Below are positions 22,107 through 34,600 of a DNA stretch of 64,000 bases, piece by piece (the stretch's first letter is position 1; each line of letters starts with the position of its first letter). A program made the position numbers and the translations under genes. The notes under the pieces were generated by a model. The model was not told the origin of the DNA and searched no databases. It worked only from the letters and a program-made list of their open reading frames with translations. The DNA is taken from NCBI GenBank assembly GCA_963556145.1, contig OY744463.1, forward strand, positions 248,001-312,000. Reading direction: 5' to 3'. The DNA comes from Hygrocybe punicea (taxonomy: Eukaryota; Basidiomycota; Agaricomycetes; Agaricales; Hygrophoraceae).

Positions 22107-22902
22107 TGTAGAGGGTCCTCGACCCTCTGAGGCCATAACATCGATATCTAGCGAATCCGCTCGAACCCGACGTCTCTAGCAATCTACGTTTGAACCCGAC
22201 GCAACCCGACGCAACCCGATGCATACCGACTAGCACGGCCGCTCACGTACCTGGTCGGTCTATCTCATAAACTCACGGAACTTCAAATAGCAAAGATAGA
22301 TCTCATTGGACTGGGATCCCGACATCGGACTTGCCCTATTCACACCTAGCGTCTCCCTTATGGGGATATAGTAAAGTATATTGCATCTTTTACGTTTTTT
22401 ATATATCTTCCACCCATTTTCCCTGTCATCGTCGCCTCGCAATGCTCTTCCTACTTCCCCATTTTTATTCTCCTTTGTCTCCTCTCATCGGCCGAGGACT
22501 CTCGTCCGAATCTAGGTACACAAATTTGTAGTATAAAAACGGTGCCCAAGCGCCATCTCAGAATAAGAAAACCAGTTCCCCCATTTCCTCTCTCTGAGAA
22601 TTAGTCTCTCAGTAAATTCCATCGCACACATTGCTCGTCGGATTCCTCGACGCACTCCCCGTCCTTCTACCGTCTTAATCTCTACGTTTCTCGTCACCCG
22701 ACACCCGACCCGCCGTACCCGACATTGTCGGCTTCGTCGGCTTCGATCGGTCTCGATAGATTTCAATAGTTTACTCGGCGGCTTCTTACTTTTTATATCC
22801 TATTTTCTTACTGAAGCTTGTTAGACTATTCCTAGTCACTTCTACGCTGACCCCACAGGCTTAGGATTATTATTCCGCAGCCACCCCGACCTCGCCTTTA
22901 CA
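22107..22902 (+). repeat. Right LTR of the Gypsy element
   Basis: 796 bp, apparently identical to the left LTR apart from one base (CCA for CCG near 22131). TATAAAAA at 22532-22539. A weak purine tract (AGAAGACCCAAGGAGA) precedes it as the likely plus-strand primer. Confidence 0.95.
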
Positions 22903-23845
22903 TCGCATGTGTTCATAGTGTAAATGGGGGGAAGGTCTGAATCGGTCGTGTATTCGACCGCCAACTTCATCAGGTTCGGGATCCCGAGTTTAGAAAGTTT
23001 CAGGAAGTGTTCATTGAGAGGCTGCGAAAGCGATTTGAGGAAGTCTGCGTCGCGCTTCCCCGAAGAGGTATTTATCGACTGTGGATCTGGAAAAAGACGA
23101 CCACCGGCACCCTCGGCTCTGGCCCGGGATGGTGAGATATCAAGAAGGCATTTGAAGAATGGGGCGGAATATTCTGGGTTCTCCCACCTCGAGAGCATCT
23201 TTTCATAGGACTTCGCAGCGACATACGTGAAGATACCAAGGGTGTCTGCATTATTCTGATCCACTCCATTTAGTAGGTCGATCACGGAGGCTGCGTGGGA
23301 TTGAAATGTTTGCGATGTCCTAATACAAATCATGAGAAATTGAGATATCGAGACACTGCTACTTACCAAGTCTCTCTCACGTAGGGCAGAGGGTCGCGCG
23401 GGTCGATGCCAGTTGGCTCTGGATGAATAAAACAGGGACTTTTCCCTTTGAATGTCTGGGCATCGGTTGGATCTGACCTTAACTTCACCACCCTGGGGTT
23501 CACCGTTGCGAAGAATGTTGGGGTAGTGGTGGTAAAAGTCCTACCCTCAGGCTCGCGAACAGAAAGGTCGGCGCTTGAAGCTATGGCGACAACTTCATTC
23601 ATTCGGACTAGCAGTGTTGCTAGTGTGGTCCCACATCGTAGTTGTTCCCGTTCTCCATCTTGAAGTTGCTGGCGGCTCTCGGTCACCTGAACGATTGGCT
23701 TGAGTTGGTACTTTGACGATGAATACGTAGCAGCGGTGGTTGAAGACGTAGCAGCGGCGGTTGAAGACGTAGCAGCGGAGGATCGTTGTTGGAGATGCCC
23801 GAGGAGGGTGGTGAGCGTCCTAAACGTTGCATGAAGGTCTGACAT
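22903..23845 (-). pseudogene. Deaminase-like gene copy 1, 5' half
   Basis: Start ATG taken at 23845 because the sequence from there resembles the start of copy 2. Exon 1 ends at 23367, the intron (23320-23366, GTAAGT..TTAG) is 47 bp, and exon 2 runs from 23319 to the Gypsy insertion. The N-terminal region is Ser/Ala/Thr-rich, then a conserved stretch ending in LPYVRETW at the splice. No stop occurs in this half. It continues at 6645. The truncated Plavaka copy begins about 105 bp upstream. The N-terminal domain has no function I recognise. Confidence 0.7.
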
Positions 23846-23949
23846 GGTGTGGGAGAAAGCGAGAACTTGAACGGCCTGTTGGATATGTTTGAGTTTACCG
23901 TGAGAAAGGGTATGTCGTGCCAACGCCTGAATAAAACCGATTCCAGAGA

Positions 23950-25085
23950 TACGAAGCCGAAGCGTCCCAATCTACAAGAAACGGTATTCTAGATCAGGAC
24001 ATTTGTTGTCATAATAATATTATGCTTAGCCTGTTTATAACCAACCCTCTGAATACGCATAGGGCGAGGAACTTCACCCGGCTGCCAATTTAGTTCGAAT
24101 GGCTCATAATGAAGATACCGATGATTTCCCGTCGAATCTGAAAGCGTTTACGAATGACCGACACCAGACTGCCGTGATAGAAGTCGTCAATCATGTAGCT
24201 TCTAGCACCGGCGTCGGGATCTGGGGAGACGCCACGGCGAAGCTGATATGGAATGGTCACAGGTGTATGCTTCCATCCGGCATCCTCATCCAACCATTCT
24301 TCATCCTCGCCACTGGCTAGAATATTGTTGATCTCGCTCCATTTGGTATCTCAAACGGCATCGGGCTCAAAGTCACGATCTCTGACCATTAAAGCTAGAC
24401 TGAGATTTCTGGACGCCGCCATTCCAATACCACTCGCCTCGACTGTGCCAAGTGTTCAGGACGGTACGCAACATATTTGGGCTATCACGGCTCTACCACG
24501 CTGCAGAATTGTTCGCACGATCCAGAGGAGTACAACGAGTTATCCCATCTCAATCCCCTTCCACTTCCGCTCCGCAAATATTCTATCCGTATCCAAACCA
24601 CAGCTCATTGCCGCTTACAGCATACCGCTCCTGAGCTCGAGCCCAACGACGAACTTGAAGCCATTCTCGATGGAATCGATGAGGGGTGGCAGGTGGTAAA
24701 AGTGGTGGCGGTTGCGGCAATGGATCTCTGGACCGTGAGGGGGTCGGCGATTGAGTCTTCGGGTCCATGGCGCACGTTCCATCAGGGGGTCATCAGCTTG
24801 GTTTCATTGTCCGGGATAATACCAATCTACGGACAATATTTAATGAGCCGTTATCTTTCATCGTCCTCAAAATAACGAACCTCCATTGCAACCACTGGGT
24901 CTGCTGCCTGTGGTGCCAAACCCGCCAGGGGCACCTCATCAGTCTCCAAAGACGACGAAAGAAGTCGACGCCTTCTGGGACCTTTCCAGAACTGTTTTGC
25001 TTTCTCCAGAGCACAGAAAGGCGCTTTTTCGACAATTGGCATGTGCGCTTGTGATTCATGTTCCTAAGGGCATACAATACTAGTG
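23950..25085 (-). pseudogene. Truncated Plavaka-type transposase
   Basis: Minus-strand relative of 33825-35920. It keeps the zinc-finger-side N-terminus and the LDEDAGWKHTPVTI block, then jumps from the equivalent of about 34788 to about 33905, so roughly 880 bp of the catalytic core is missing. Frames are broken in several places. It lies in the shared upstream region of two divergent deaminase-like genes. No activity expected. Confidence 0.75.
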
Positions 25086-25703
25086 TTGGCAGTTCGAGTG
25101 AGTCAAGCTCACAGGTGGCCCAAGTTATAATCATTTCTTTAAGGAAACAAACTTGGCAACTAATTCTACGGCGCATATGATTAATACAACGATGTGAGTA
25201 GGCAAAGGGCTATAAAACTAATTGAAGTACACGTGTGCATGTAACGTTCGGATGGGTGGCGAAAAAACATGACTTCAAGCTTCAGTTCACATATTTATTG
25301 CCAGGCATGTTTAGGGCTGGCAGTTAGAAGGCGTCATGTGCACCTACAACAAGTCAAATGATACTAGGCGACGGCACCCTCCCTTACCTAAGCCGAAGAA
25401 TAGTCTCATGGCGCGGCGCACACCGGCATTCACTGCTGGCAGAACTTGCCACCAGCACTGGCAGAACTTGCCACCAGCACTGGCAGTGAAGTTCAGTTGC
25501 AGGGTTCTACAATTAAAGGTATTTATGATCAATTAATTGAGTCATGACGGCGCAAACACTACTAGTACCAGCAGTACCGCCGCACTGCCACGCTCAGGCT
25601 CACCGGCAGGCCCAACTTGAAGTTCCACCTCTGAGTCCGAGTCCTAATCCGAGTCGGCTGGCACTGCAGTTCCGAAGTCAGTTGGACTCGGAACCATACC
25701 AAA
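25086..25703. other. Upstream remnants, CACTA-like motif, no gene
   Basis: 25190-25310 matches 37240-37370 in inverted orientation, including TTCAAGCTTCAG. A 24-bp unit with CACTGGCAGAACTTGCCACCAG-type sequence is repeated at about 25430-25490. CACTACTAGTACCAG at about 25556 resembles the terminus of a CACTA-group transposon, but no matching right end was found. Confidence 0.4.
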
Positions 25704-27690
25704 ATGACCGATCCCAATGATCACCGTGACGATAACCTTTCTGACAAGATGATAACATTCCGAAGTATCACAGCCATGTTGGAGACGCTGCAAGATCCTT
25801 CGTTTGATATTGGCTTATCCATGGGGAAGGCGTCATTGACGGCCTCACTCCCGGGCCAGTGCCCAGTCACAGTGCAGAACCAAGATGAGCGTCACTCGCT
25901 GGCGGCGCTGGCCACCCTTCTGGTCAGGCACCACGGATTCACAGCTGTGACCTTGAACTTGAAGGAGCCTTCAACACTGGATTCTCCCACTATGGAGCTT
26001 GTTGTATGCAGTCATGGACAAGATCAGGGCTTTACGCCCATAGTCAGTGATTCATGCACTTGAAATGATTCCTCGAGTGCCTTGGGTTACAGCGGCGATA
26101 AAATTTCTATTTCTCATCCAGATGCAAGCAGCATCGACCCAAGCGACCCATTGCCATATGTGAGAGAGACTTGGTAAGAACCCAGCTTCTCAATTTCTCG
26201 ATTTTCTCATGCTTTCTACCAGGACATCCCAATCATTTCAATCCCATGCAGCTGCGGTCATTAAACTCCTCACCGCAGCGGATCAGAATAGTGGAGATAC
26301 CCTCGGTATCTTCACATATGGGGCTGCGAAGGACTACCAGAAAATGCTATGGATGTGGCAGCACGAAGATTGTTCCAAGCCGTTCTACAAATGTCTCCTT
26401 GATGTCCCACCATCCCGGGCCAAAGCCGGTCGTCGTCCTTTTCCAGTTCCACAGTCGATAACGACCTCTTCGGGTAGGCAAGACGCCGACTTTCTCGAAT
26501 CACTTTCGCAGCCTCTCAATGAATACTTCCTAAAACTTTCTAAACTCAGGATCCCGAACCTGATGAAGTTGGCGGTCGACTACACGACCGATTCAGACCT
26601 TCCCCCCATTTACACCATGAACACTTGCGAAGAAGTCCACCGATTACTATGCCATCTCCTCCGGTGCTATGATCGTTCTCTTCTAGCACTTGATAAGTTC
26701 ACAAGTACACCTTTGTCGGACAAGAAGATGGAGGATTTCGAAGCCGCTGTCCATTGTTTCACCACGTGTGCTCTTATGCTCCGGGACTTTGCTTATTCCT
26801 CTATTCTCGTGGAACATATTTCTAGGATCCAACCTGTGGACCCTTGTGCTCGGCGGCTTGATGGTTGGATAGATGCGGATGAGGGTGAGGAAGTGCTGGA
26901 TTCGGAACTCGTCCGCGATGCTTACGCCAATTGGTTGCGGTCGCGGGTCGTTTATTTTGAGGCCACGAATAACCTCATTGGAATTGCCTCTCAGTTTCGT
27001 GGTGTATCTCTCAAAATTCTTACCATTCAGCATGCAGAAGTGGCTTTATGCTCCTGGCGGGAGGTTGTTGCAGAAGTCTTGTCTTCCTCCAGTCCTAGTG
27101 GCTCCTCAAGTTGCAGTCTGCAGGATGCGATTTTGGCAATTGAGAAAGTGATATCGAGGAACATAAGCTTTGGGAAGCAGCTAAAGGGCGACATGTTGTT
27201 GGGCAAGAACTTCCACGGAATGCCCCACTGTGAAGCCTTCCTGGCCAGCCTTATCCACCGCTCCAATTCACTTGAAGCTCACGACATGGACGGCTTTACT
27301 GTAGGACATCTCTATTCTCAATATACCATAGCATCCTTCTGATTTCTTATCATGTAGAATTTGAACTTCATCTTCGCGGTTTCTGACAGGTGCTGTGCTG
27401 CATGTTCTCACTTGTTGTCCCTTTTAGGTATCCCAGAGCCCCTGCAGTTCCATGGGCAGGATTCACATCGGGAGGTTATCGCATGTAATCTGCCCCCGTA
27501 TCTCCCAGCTCCCATCATCGACTCCATGATAACCCACTTCGGCGCAAAGTTGAATGTTGTCATACAGAAGTTGTACTCTGCTACTCAGTCTGAATCGTGG
27601 CAGCAGAATGACTCTCGCGTTGCATCAACTACTACTAAGTTTCCTTTCTTCTCTGATTTCTTGAACAGGATTTGCAGATACCTGACTTGA
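25704..27690 (+). CDS. Deaminase-like gene copy 2
   Basis: Three exons: 25704-26173, 26223-27300 and 27358-27690, introns 49 bp (GTAAGA..CCAG) and 57 bp (GTAGGA..GTAG), frames preserved. The catalytic half has HCE at 27226-27234 and CCAAC at the start of the last exon (HxE..CxxC), the zinc-binding pattern of deaminase-fold proteins and similar to fungal OTT_1508-like deaminases. About 660 codons in all, with a large N-terminal region of unknown role. One in-frame TGA at 26061-26063 interrupts exon 1 unless a short intron with a weak donor removes it. It diverges from copy 1. Target unknown; I infer a nucleic-acid or nucleotide substrate only from the fold. Confidence 0.6.
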
Positions 27691-28298
27691 TCATGGCGTC
27701 ACCCCCAAAGCCCTGTATTACTTCGTTATTTTTCCTGAGACGTAACATTTTTGTTTCCGTCTGTTCCAGGACACTATGCACCCAATTTAGTTCTCATGTA
27801 CAATATATAACATTGCTTGTGAACTACCGCAGATGCAAGTCAAAATCTCAGGACTGTTACTTTTACTGAACAGAAACTTATGCGTCTTTTGACTTGTCTT
27901 ACCATGGCACTTAGTATACTCCTTGCCAGTGATACAGTGGTTCCATCACTGTGGATACATCTAGAGTTATAGTAATTTTGTTGTGGCTTCTAACAAAACT
28001 ATGTACTGCACGCCTTGAATATACCATTTCTCAATGTTGGGCAAGAATGCTGCTGCCATAGTCCTTGCCGCTCGTGGTCCCTGTCATCCCTACCATCAGC
28101 TGTCAACGCTCAATATCGTCGTTGTCGCTGTCACTTCCGTTATCAAGCCACCGCCGTCGCTGGACATACATTCGTCTGTGTCGTTGAGGCCATCGCCAGC
28201 TCGCGTGGGACGAAGAGCGCTCCGTGCAGGATGGAAACCTAGCCGCGTACGCTGCGAAATGTGCCATAACATGCACTGATAAAATCTCGTAAATAAAT
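27691..28298. other. No gene seen
   Basis: 3' flank of the deaminase-like gene followed by unassigned sequence. Short frames at 28015-28279 have no recognisable features. Confidence 0.4.
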
Positions 28299-29290
28299 GA
28301 GATGCGAGTGCTTTGCGCCGTTACGGACTTGTCTTGAACGGAGACCCAGTGATTTTATCTCTTTCTCTTGACACTAGGAATATCTACAGATAGATATGGC
28401 ACTCTGGAAGCCATATTTAGCTCAGGTCATGCAAGGACCGAAACATACCTTTGAAGCAATAAGTCATTATTCTTGCTGGAAGTCGTGAGTGTGGTCGTTC
28501 CTGAGGCTGCAGCATCCCGTGAGCAGTAGGAAAGTGCTAGGTCCTGTAAGCAACCCGTCAGCAACAGGGGGGAATTGTGTGATAGATAAAACATAGCAGC
28601 AAGCGGCAATATCAATTGCCATTCATTATCGCGTCCAGTGCTTGAGTTCCAGAATATCTACGGTGTACATGAATGCCAGTAAAGAAAAATATTTAGCAGT
28701 TGACCTACAACAAAGTTTAGCATAATGATAATTGAAACATGAGAGACTGACCTTCTCAAAACATTCCTCCCGGAATTGGTGTCGCAGGCCAGGATTTTTT
28801 AGCCGCCTCCATTTTCATACATCTCTCGCCCGATACACATATACCTCATCATGATCTGCTGGGGTACCAGAACCCTCGTTGTCCGCTAAATGGACCGTCA
28901 AACTCATCCAGTCCCCGAACGAGTAGCCACGGATCGTGTGGCGTTGGTGGCCTCGATGATATCCCTCCCTGAAAACTGCTGTGAGTCCGCGGATTGATTC
29001 AGGAAATGATCGCTTACATGTAGCAAAGCTTTTTTACTTTAGCGGCTTCTATCTCAGCCGAATATCGCGAGAGGACAGTGCGTAATGGTCCTACTGCATC
29101 AAAGCTTGGCGACAGGAGTCATCAGCGCCAAAGTGATGGTAACGAATTCATAGTCATAAAGACAGAGCAAAGGAAGGTGTTGGTGGTGAGCGAGCGGTGG
29201 AATGTGACGGTTGAGGGTCAAGTGTGGTCAGTGTTGACTTGGTTGAAATATATACCTGTACGCCTGCGTACAAAAGTTTGTTTGAAAAGG
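28299..29290. repeat. Dispersed repeat block R1, copy B
   Basis: Direct partner of 1560-2290, with an extra segment of about 240 bp (28363-28602). Non-coding as far as I can see. Confidence 0.75.
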
Positions 29291-29629
29291 TCGCTTTTAA
29301 ATCAACTTGAATACATGGTGGACTGTCAGTTGCGCACCATAAGAATAATGTATTGTTAGTACAGACACCCTCCACCCGCACCCAAAGTTGCAGGTACGGG
29401 TTATGCCCTGGGCAAACACCGCCCACCCCACCAACCACTGTTCGACCTGACGACATCCTACGCCGGTCAATGGACACGGCACCGGCTGTGCACCAGGTGG
29501 AAATGGGAAGCTGGGGATACGCAGGCCTTGGTCAGCAAACGATGAGTGGGAGGGGATGGAGACGCACCTGGAGACCAGGGGTCTTGCCCGGTTTGTCTAC
29601 TTAGTTGAGAGGCAGCCCAGGTAGAGTAG

Positions 29630-29920
29630 GATGATAAACATCTAAATATTCCTGTGAAATACCATTTTTACACGGTCTTATAGAAGCTCGGCCATACAAT
29701 ATAAGCCATTCTGATGAGCATCTAATTATTCCTGTGAAATACCATTTTTTTCACTGTCTTATAGAAGCTTGGCCATACAATATATCAGCCATTCTGATAA
29801 ATATTTAATTATTCCTTTGCAATGCCTTTTTTTTTACAACCTTGTAGAACCTTGGCCTATATGGTGGACAGGCCACTATGATAAGCATAAGTCTTATAGA
29901 ACCTTGACCACACAATATAC
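29630..29920. repeat. Tandem repeat of about 83 bp
   Basis: Three to four units marked by ATTATTCCTGTGAAATACC followed by a T run, then CTTATAGAAGCTTGGCCATA. Period 82-84 bp. The last unit is degenerate. 29291-29629 and 29921-30334 around it hold no supported gene. Confidence 0.8.
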
Positions 29921-30334
29921 CAGGCTCCGCTCACCTCCTCCTCATCCCTCACGAAACTGTACGTCTGTCAATTGATGTGGTGGCGTGTATTTGTGAGGCA
30001 AAAAAGGAGCGATGGTGGTGTTTGTGCATCTGCTGTGGCCATCGATGTGATCACCGTTCTGATGTGTGTTTGTGAGGTGTAAACGGGAGAGGGACGCAAT
30101 GTTTTTGCGCACCTTGGAGAGCTCCGTCGACGCAGCTGTCCTTGTCGCCGCCATAGTCAGTACCCTCGTTGTCCTCGTCTCCGTCGTCTTGGCCTTTGTT
30201 TTGGCCGTTCCCGGGCTTTGGCTTTACAACATGACATCTAGTAATAGTGGCCGTTGGTAAATGAAACCATTTCCAGCAATTTACTAAAAATTTCGGTCTA
30301 CTGGAAATAATGGTGATACACTAGCCAAGCGGTA

Positions 30335-30720
30335 AATATTTCATGGCCTACGTTCTATTAGCAAGTGAAGAAAAACCCAGTCCCAACTATTTAAAAGCAA
30401 AGACTAACGGCTATAATTAAATAGAATCCGATACTTTTCGACACGACCCACGAAAAAAGAATGGAGTTGCGGTCAGCAAGCTTCAGGCCTCAGAACGCTA
30501 AAGCCGCATGGATCTGCGACGGGCCTCGTGGGACACATTGCATAGGCTTAACCCGATCCTTGTGATCCCCACGCTTGGAAAAGACCAGGTCGTTGTCAGG
30601 GCTGAACCCCCATGGAGATGGATGCGGAGCAGGTGTCGCTGTCTTGGCGCGAAGTTCCTGACCTAAATCGAAGACAGGGTCAGTTTTGAAAAACAGAGAA
30701 TGAACCGTGGCCAAAGCAAG
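30335..30720. repeat. Dispersed repeat block R2, copy B
   Basis: Partner of 600-1060. In this locus R2 lies after R1; at the left edge it lies before R1, so the blocks have been reshuffled. Confidence 0.7.
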
Positions 30721-31616
30721 TGTATTTACAGATTATGTTGTGGCAATAATGGTCCATGTTCTGACGTAACCCCGTCAGTAACCTCACGAGGTCAATCTCG
30801 TCATAACCTTGGCAGCAAAGTCAATTGACGGTCATCTTGTTGCTTTCACAGATCTGGGCTCACCAAAAGGGTCTGGAAAGGGATTACCGGTGTCATTCAC
30901 AAGTCACTCATAAGAACAAATGAATTCGACGTACTCTCTATTTCTTCACCAGCGACAAGGAATCCAAAGAAAATGAATGCATGCGGAAGCGCAATTCAGG
31001 CAAACTATTGTTGCACATGGGATGATATATCACTTACTATGATCTTGGGCCATATTTGGAACGGCGGCAGATGCCCAAGCCCAAGCGTCACGTATACCAA
31101 AGTAAGACCGTAGATGAGGGTGACCACCCACATATGAAAAGAGTACCTAGATTAGTTTGTATGAGTGATTAGTGCACGCACAAGCGGTTGCATGTTGCAA
31201 TTATGCCAGTCACGAGACATTCCAACGAGAGGCCTGTAGCAATAAAGTAGAGTGGCGATTGAGATGTGAAGAGAGAGAATACAAAGGGGCGGCCACCCCG
31301 GAGCGCCTCATCCTGCGCCAAAAAGTCGTAGGATGAACTGCCAGACATTTTTTAAGTACATGTTGTTGTTGGCTTGATTGCTTCGAACGTCGAACTGAAA
31401 GTTCCGGGCAGAGATGGTGGTTGCGGCGTGGGATGTGAAATCGATTTCTCGACGACTTTAACGTGTTAAAGGCGGTTGCAAGCGACCGAGTTGTCATTAT
31501 GCTATGACTGTATTCACTTATTTCGTGCTTTGCATCTGCTCCTCATTGCTAGGTAGGTAGCAAAATTTTTGAGTACATTCACCAGAAATCCAATAGAGCG
31601 AATCACAATCCATATC
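30721..31616. other. Repeat remnants and 3' side of the transposase
   Basis: 30878-31000 matches 2890-3010. 30640-30860 is related to 37380-37600 in inverse orientation. No supported gene. A terminal repeat for the Plavaka element was looked for here and not found. Confidence 0.4.
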
Positions 31617-34600
31617 CTACCCATACATGTCATCCATGGCCAGAACCATCTCATCATCACTGAATTCTTCACGCTCCTGGTCGGCGTGCCCATCACTCAA
31701 ATCATCGGCATCTTCCCAATCATCCCGACTTCGTTCCCATTGTTCGGTATCGGATCCTTCTTCATTGAACGCCTGGTTGTTGTTTGCACCTGGATCTAAG
31801 TTTTCAGGGACCGCTGGCGTCACTTCCGATTCCATATCGCATTCAACAGAATGGGAAGACCGATTGGAGGGCGCGACCCTGCTCGAAGCTTGACCATGTG
31901 TATAGGTATGCCCGACGGCGAGACCCCAGTGATAGCGCATGGTCATATCGCGGTCCACAAATCTACAGGAGAGAAAAAAATTGAGTACCTGAGAGTATAC
32001 TATCAAACCATTATAGGACCTGTCAATGTAGTAGTAAAGCCAGTCGTTCGAATCAGCCGCACAGCGTGACAGGCCAACCCCATCACGATGGACTCTTCCT
32101 TTTGCAAACCTGGGCATAACGTGGCATCCCCGCAATACATCCCTTGGATCTACAAATCCAAACGCACCATCACTTGCCATTGGGGGAAATCGAACACAAT
32201 CCAAACGAAGGTCTTCCCAAGCAACGCCATGGCTTCCTACATATTGGAACCATCGCACCCATAAGAACTCCAGCTTTCTTGGCCAATAGTCCAGCATCCC
32301 AGTTCCTGTGTAAATAACGTTTGTGTGGAAAATTCCAAGAACGCGTGCATATAAAAATGGATGGTTTGCATTCCCCTCAAGGTCTTCGGGATTTGCAAGG
32401 AGCGTGATATCACAGTGGGAGGTGTTGGGATTGACCACATCCTGACATCGTCGAACATCATAGGTCGTGTAATTGAATCGGGCGAGATGATGGCGGTATA
32501 TGCGATCATGTTTGAACAGCACCGAGTTGCAGGCAGTTTGGATAGTCTCATGTGGTTCGGTGAACAATAGGTCTGCTAACCCATAGTTGAAAGGCTGGGA
32601 TGGAATGCCATCCGCCGTGGAAGCTTCTTCGGACAAGACAGCTTTGATTCGAGGAAGTAAATGATCTTTGAGTTTCGGAATGAAGTCCTGGCAATGAATA
32701 AGTACGACTTAGTTTGTCTCGGTCACGAGCATGAGCCAATACCTTGACCGCAGGATCACCTGCATGTTTCTGCAAGAAAAGCGGGATACTCTCAGGAAAA
32801 CTTTGAGATTTCCCAATATTGTGATGCACATCAGGTTTATTGGAGACGTCCTCTTGCGTAGTCTTCCCCGCCTTTCGGTATTGTTCGTGGATACGACGGA
32901 TACGGGTCTGCCGCCGCTCGATGCGCGTCATTTGCTGAATAAACCGTTTGCGACTTGTGCGGGTATACCATGCTTTTGGCGAGCGGTGCTCCAGTTCACC
33001 CTACAAAGCTATTCAGAATAAATCATTTTCGGTTTGGATTTGAAGATACTTACCGGCTCTGTTGAGTAAGAGTCTGTGGTGCCATATCTTCTAATCGTAG
33101 CAGTGTAATCACCCAGGGCGTGAGCCTTGTATGTATTGAGATTGAAATGCTTAAGACGTCGAGCATTAGTCCTCGGATCGACAGTGTCAGAACCGGAGCG
33201 ACGGCCTTCGGTATTATTTTTCTTTGCTGCCTCTTTAGCTTGCCGGCGAACGCGTGCGTTGAGCTCCCATTCAAGCTCCCGAGTCACGAAGGCAGAACAT
33301 GTCGTGTCGTTGAATTCGTGAAGTTTCTCACCCAAAGAAATTGTGATGGCATCCATGACGTCGAGAGTCAAGTCATTGTGCATCCGTAATTTGGCCAGGC
33401 TGTGCCAATGTGCCGCCACAAACAAGAGATCCAAGATCTGTTGATTGTGCGGTTCTGGAAGCAATCCTTCAAAAACAGGAATAGCACACTGATCGACATA
33501 TAATGAATATGGTAACCTGAGAAGACTTTATCATACCTGCAAGAGATTCTCGTAATCCCGGGCAGCCATGTTTTTCAGTTCAGAACAATTAACTGGGAAT
33601 CGTCGGATCGCATCCCTTCCAAAAGAAGGGAGTTGCCGATAGCTTCGTCCATAATTAGGATCGGCGACAGCAATACATCAATAAATGTCTTACCGATGAT
33701 CTAATTCTGCAACCAAATTTGCTCCCTGGTGCGATTCCAGAATCCGCAGGAGATGGATGAAGAGGCTTTTCCAAACGCCCAGCTCCATTTCATGCAATAA
33801 ATCGACTACCAGCATCAAGTACAAAACGAAGCCGAAGCGTCCCAGTCTACCAGAAAAGGCATTCTAAATCACAAGAGTTAATTGCGAAAGTTAAGCATAA
33901 CATTATTATAGCAACAGACATACTAGGTTTGGAACCAAAGAAGTCTCTTTCAGGAAATTATCCACAGCTGTACTATTCACTTGTTGGTGCCTTTCATATA
34001 TTAGCTTCCGAGCAGCAAAGACCAAGTTTTGTCGACCACGATCATCGACGCGAGCCAATGTTACCCGACGTTGTATATCCGAAGCTGTCCCAAGGTTATG
34101 AAAGTGTGACATCGGGGTGAGACACCGTGGACAAGGGCAAAGGGCAGGCATTTTACGAATACTAGCGAGGAGGATTCTGTGTAAAGATTGCTGTGTCAGT
34201 TCATTCCAATTGGTCACGGTTGTGAATAGATGGCGTACTTCTCAGGATAATCCGCAGAATAGGTGAATATTCGGGGGTAGAACCGTCTTGTAATCCCGTC
34301 ACAGCATGTAATCACGATGCCGTGCACCCAAGCTTCCAGAAACTCATCATCAAGTAGAATCATCCATTGGGCGTGCATGAGCTCCCGAGCGCAGTGCGCC
34401 ATGAATTGATCACTGGGTTCTTTTCCCCCTGCTGTCTGCTTGGTGGCAAAATCCTTGAAGGCCCCAGGAAGCTATTGCATAGATGATCAGCCATGATCCG
34501 GCAATCAGCGAACATATGGCACCCACCGAATGAAAATACGCAATGTGGTGACAGAGATGGCATGAGGGTTTACACCGGTAATATTTGGATTCGTTTCCAA

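Larger units (their letters stand above)
6646..22902 (+). mobile_element. Ty3/Gypsy LTR retrotransposon, nested
   Basis: Bounded by two 796-bp LTRs (6646-7441, 22107-22902) beginning TG and ending CA, with target duplication TCGC at 6642-6645 and 22903-22906. Removing the element rejoins the deaminase-like gene in frame, which proves the boundaries. Order: LTR, primer site, Gag-protease, reverse transcriptase, RNase H, integrase, antisense Zn2Cys6 gene, LTR; integrase last is the Ty3/Gypsy order. I found only one difference between the LTRs (CCG against CCA near 6670), so insertion is recent. It is nevertheless disabled by three in-frame TGA codons and by the palindromic element in its integrase. 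Confidence 0.95.

Noticed and set aside
25556..25575. CACTACTAGTACCAG as the terminus of a transposon carrying deaminase copy 2
   Set aside because: No inverted partner or 3-bp target duplication could be found downstream.
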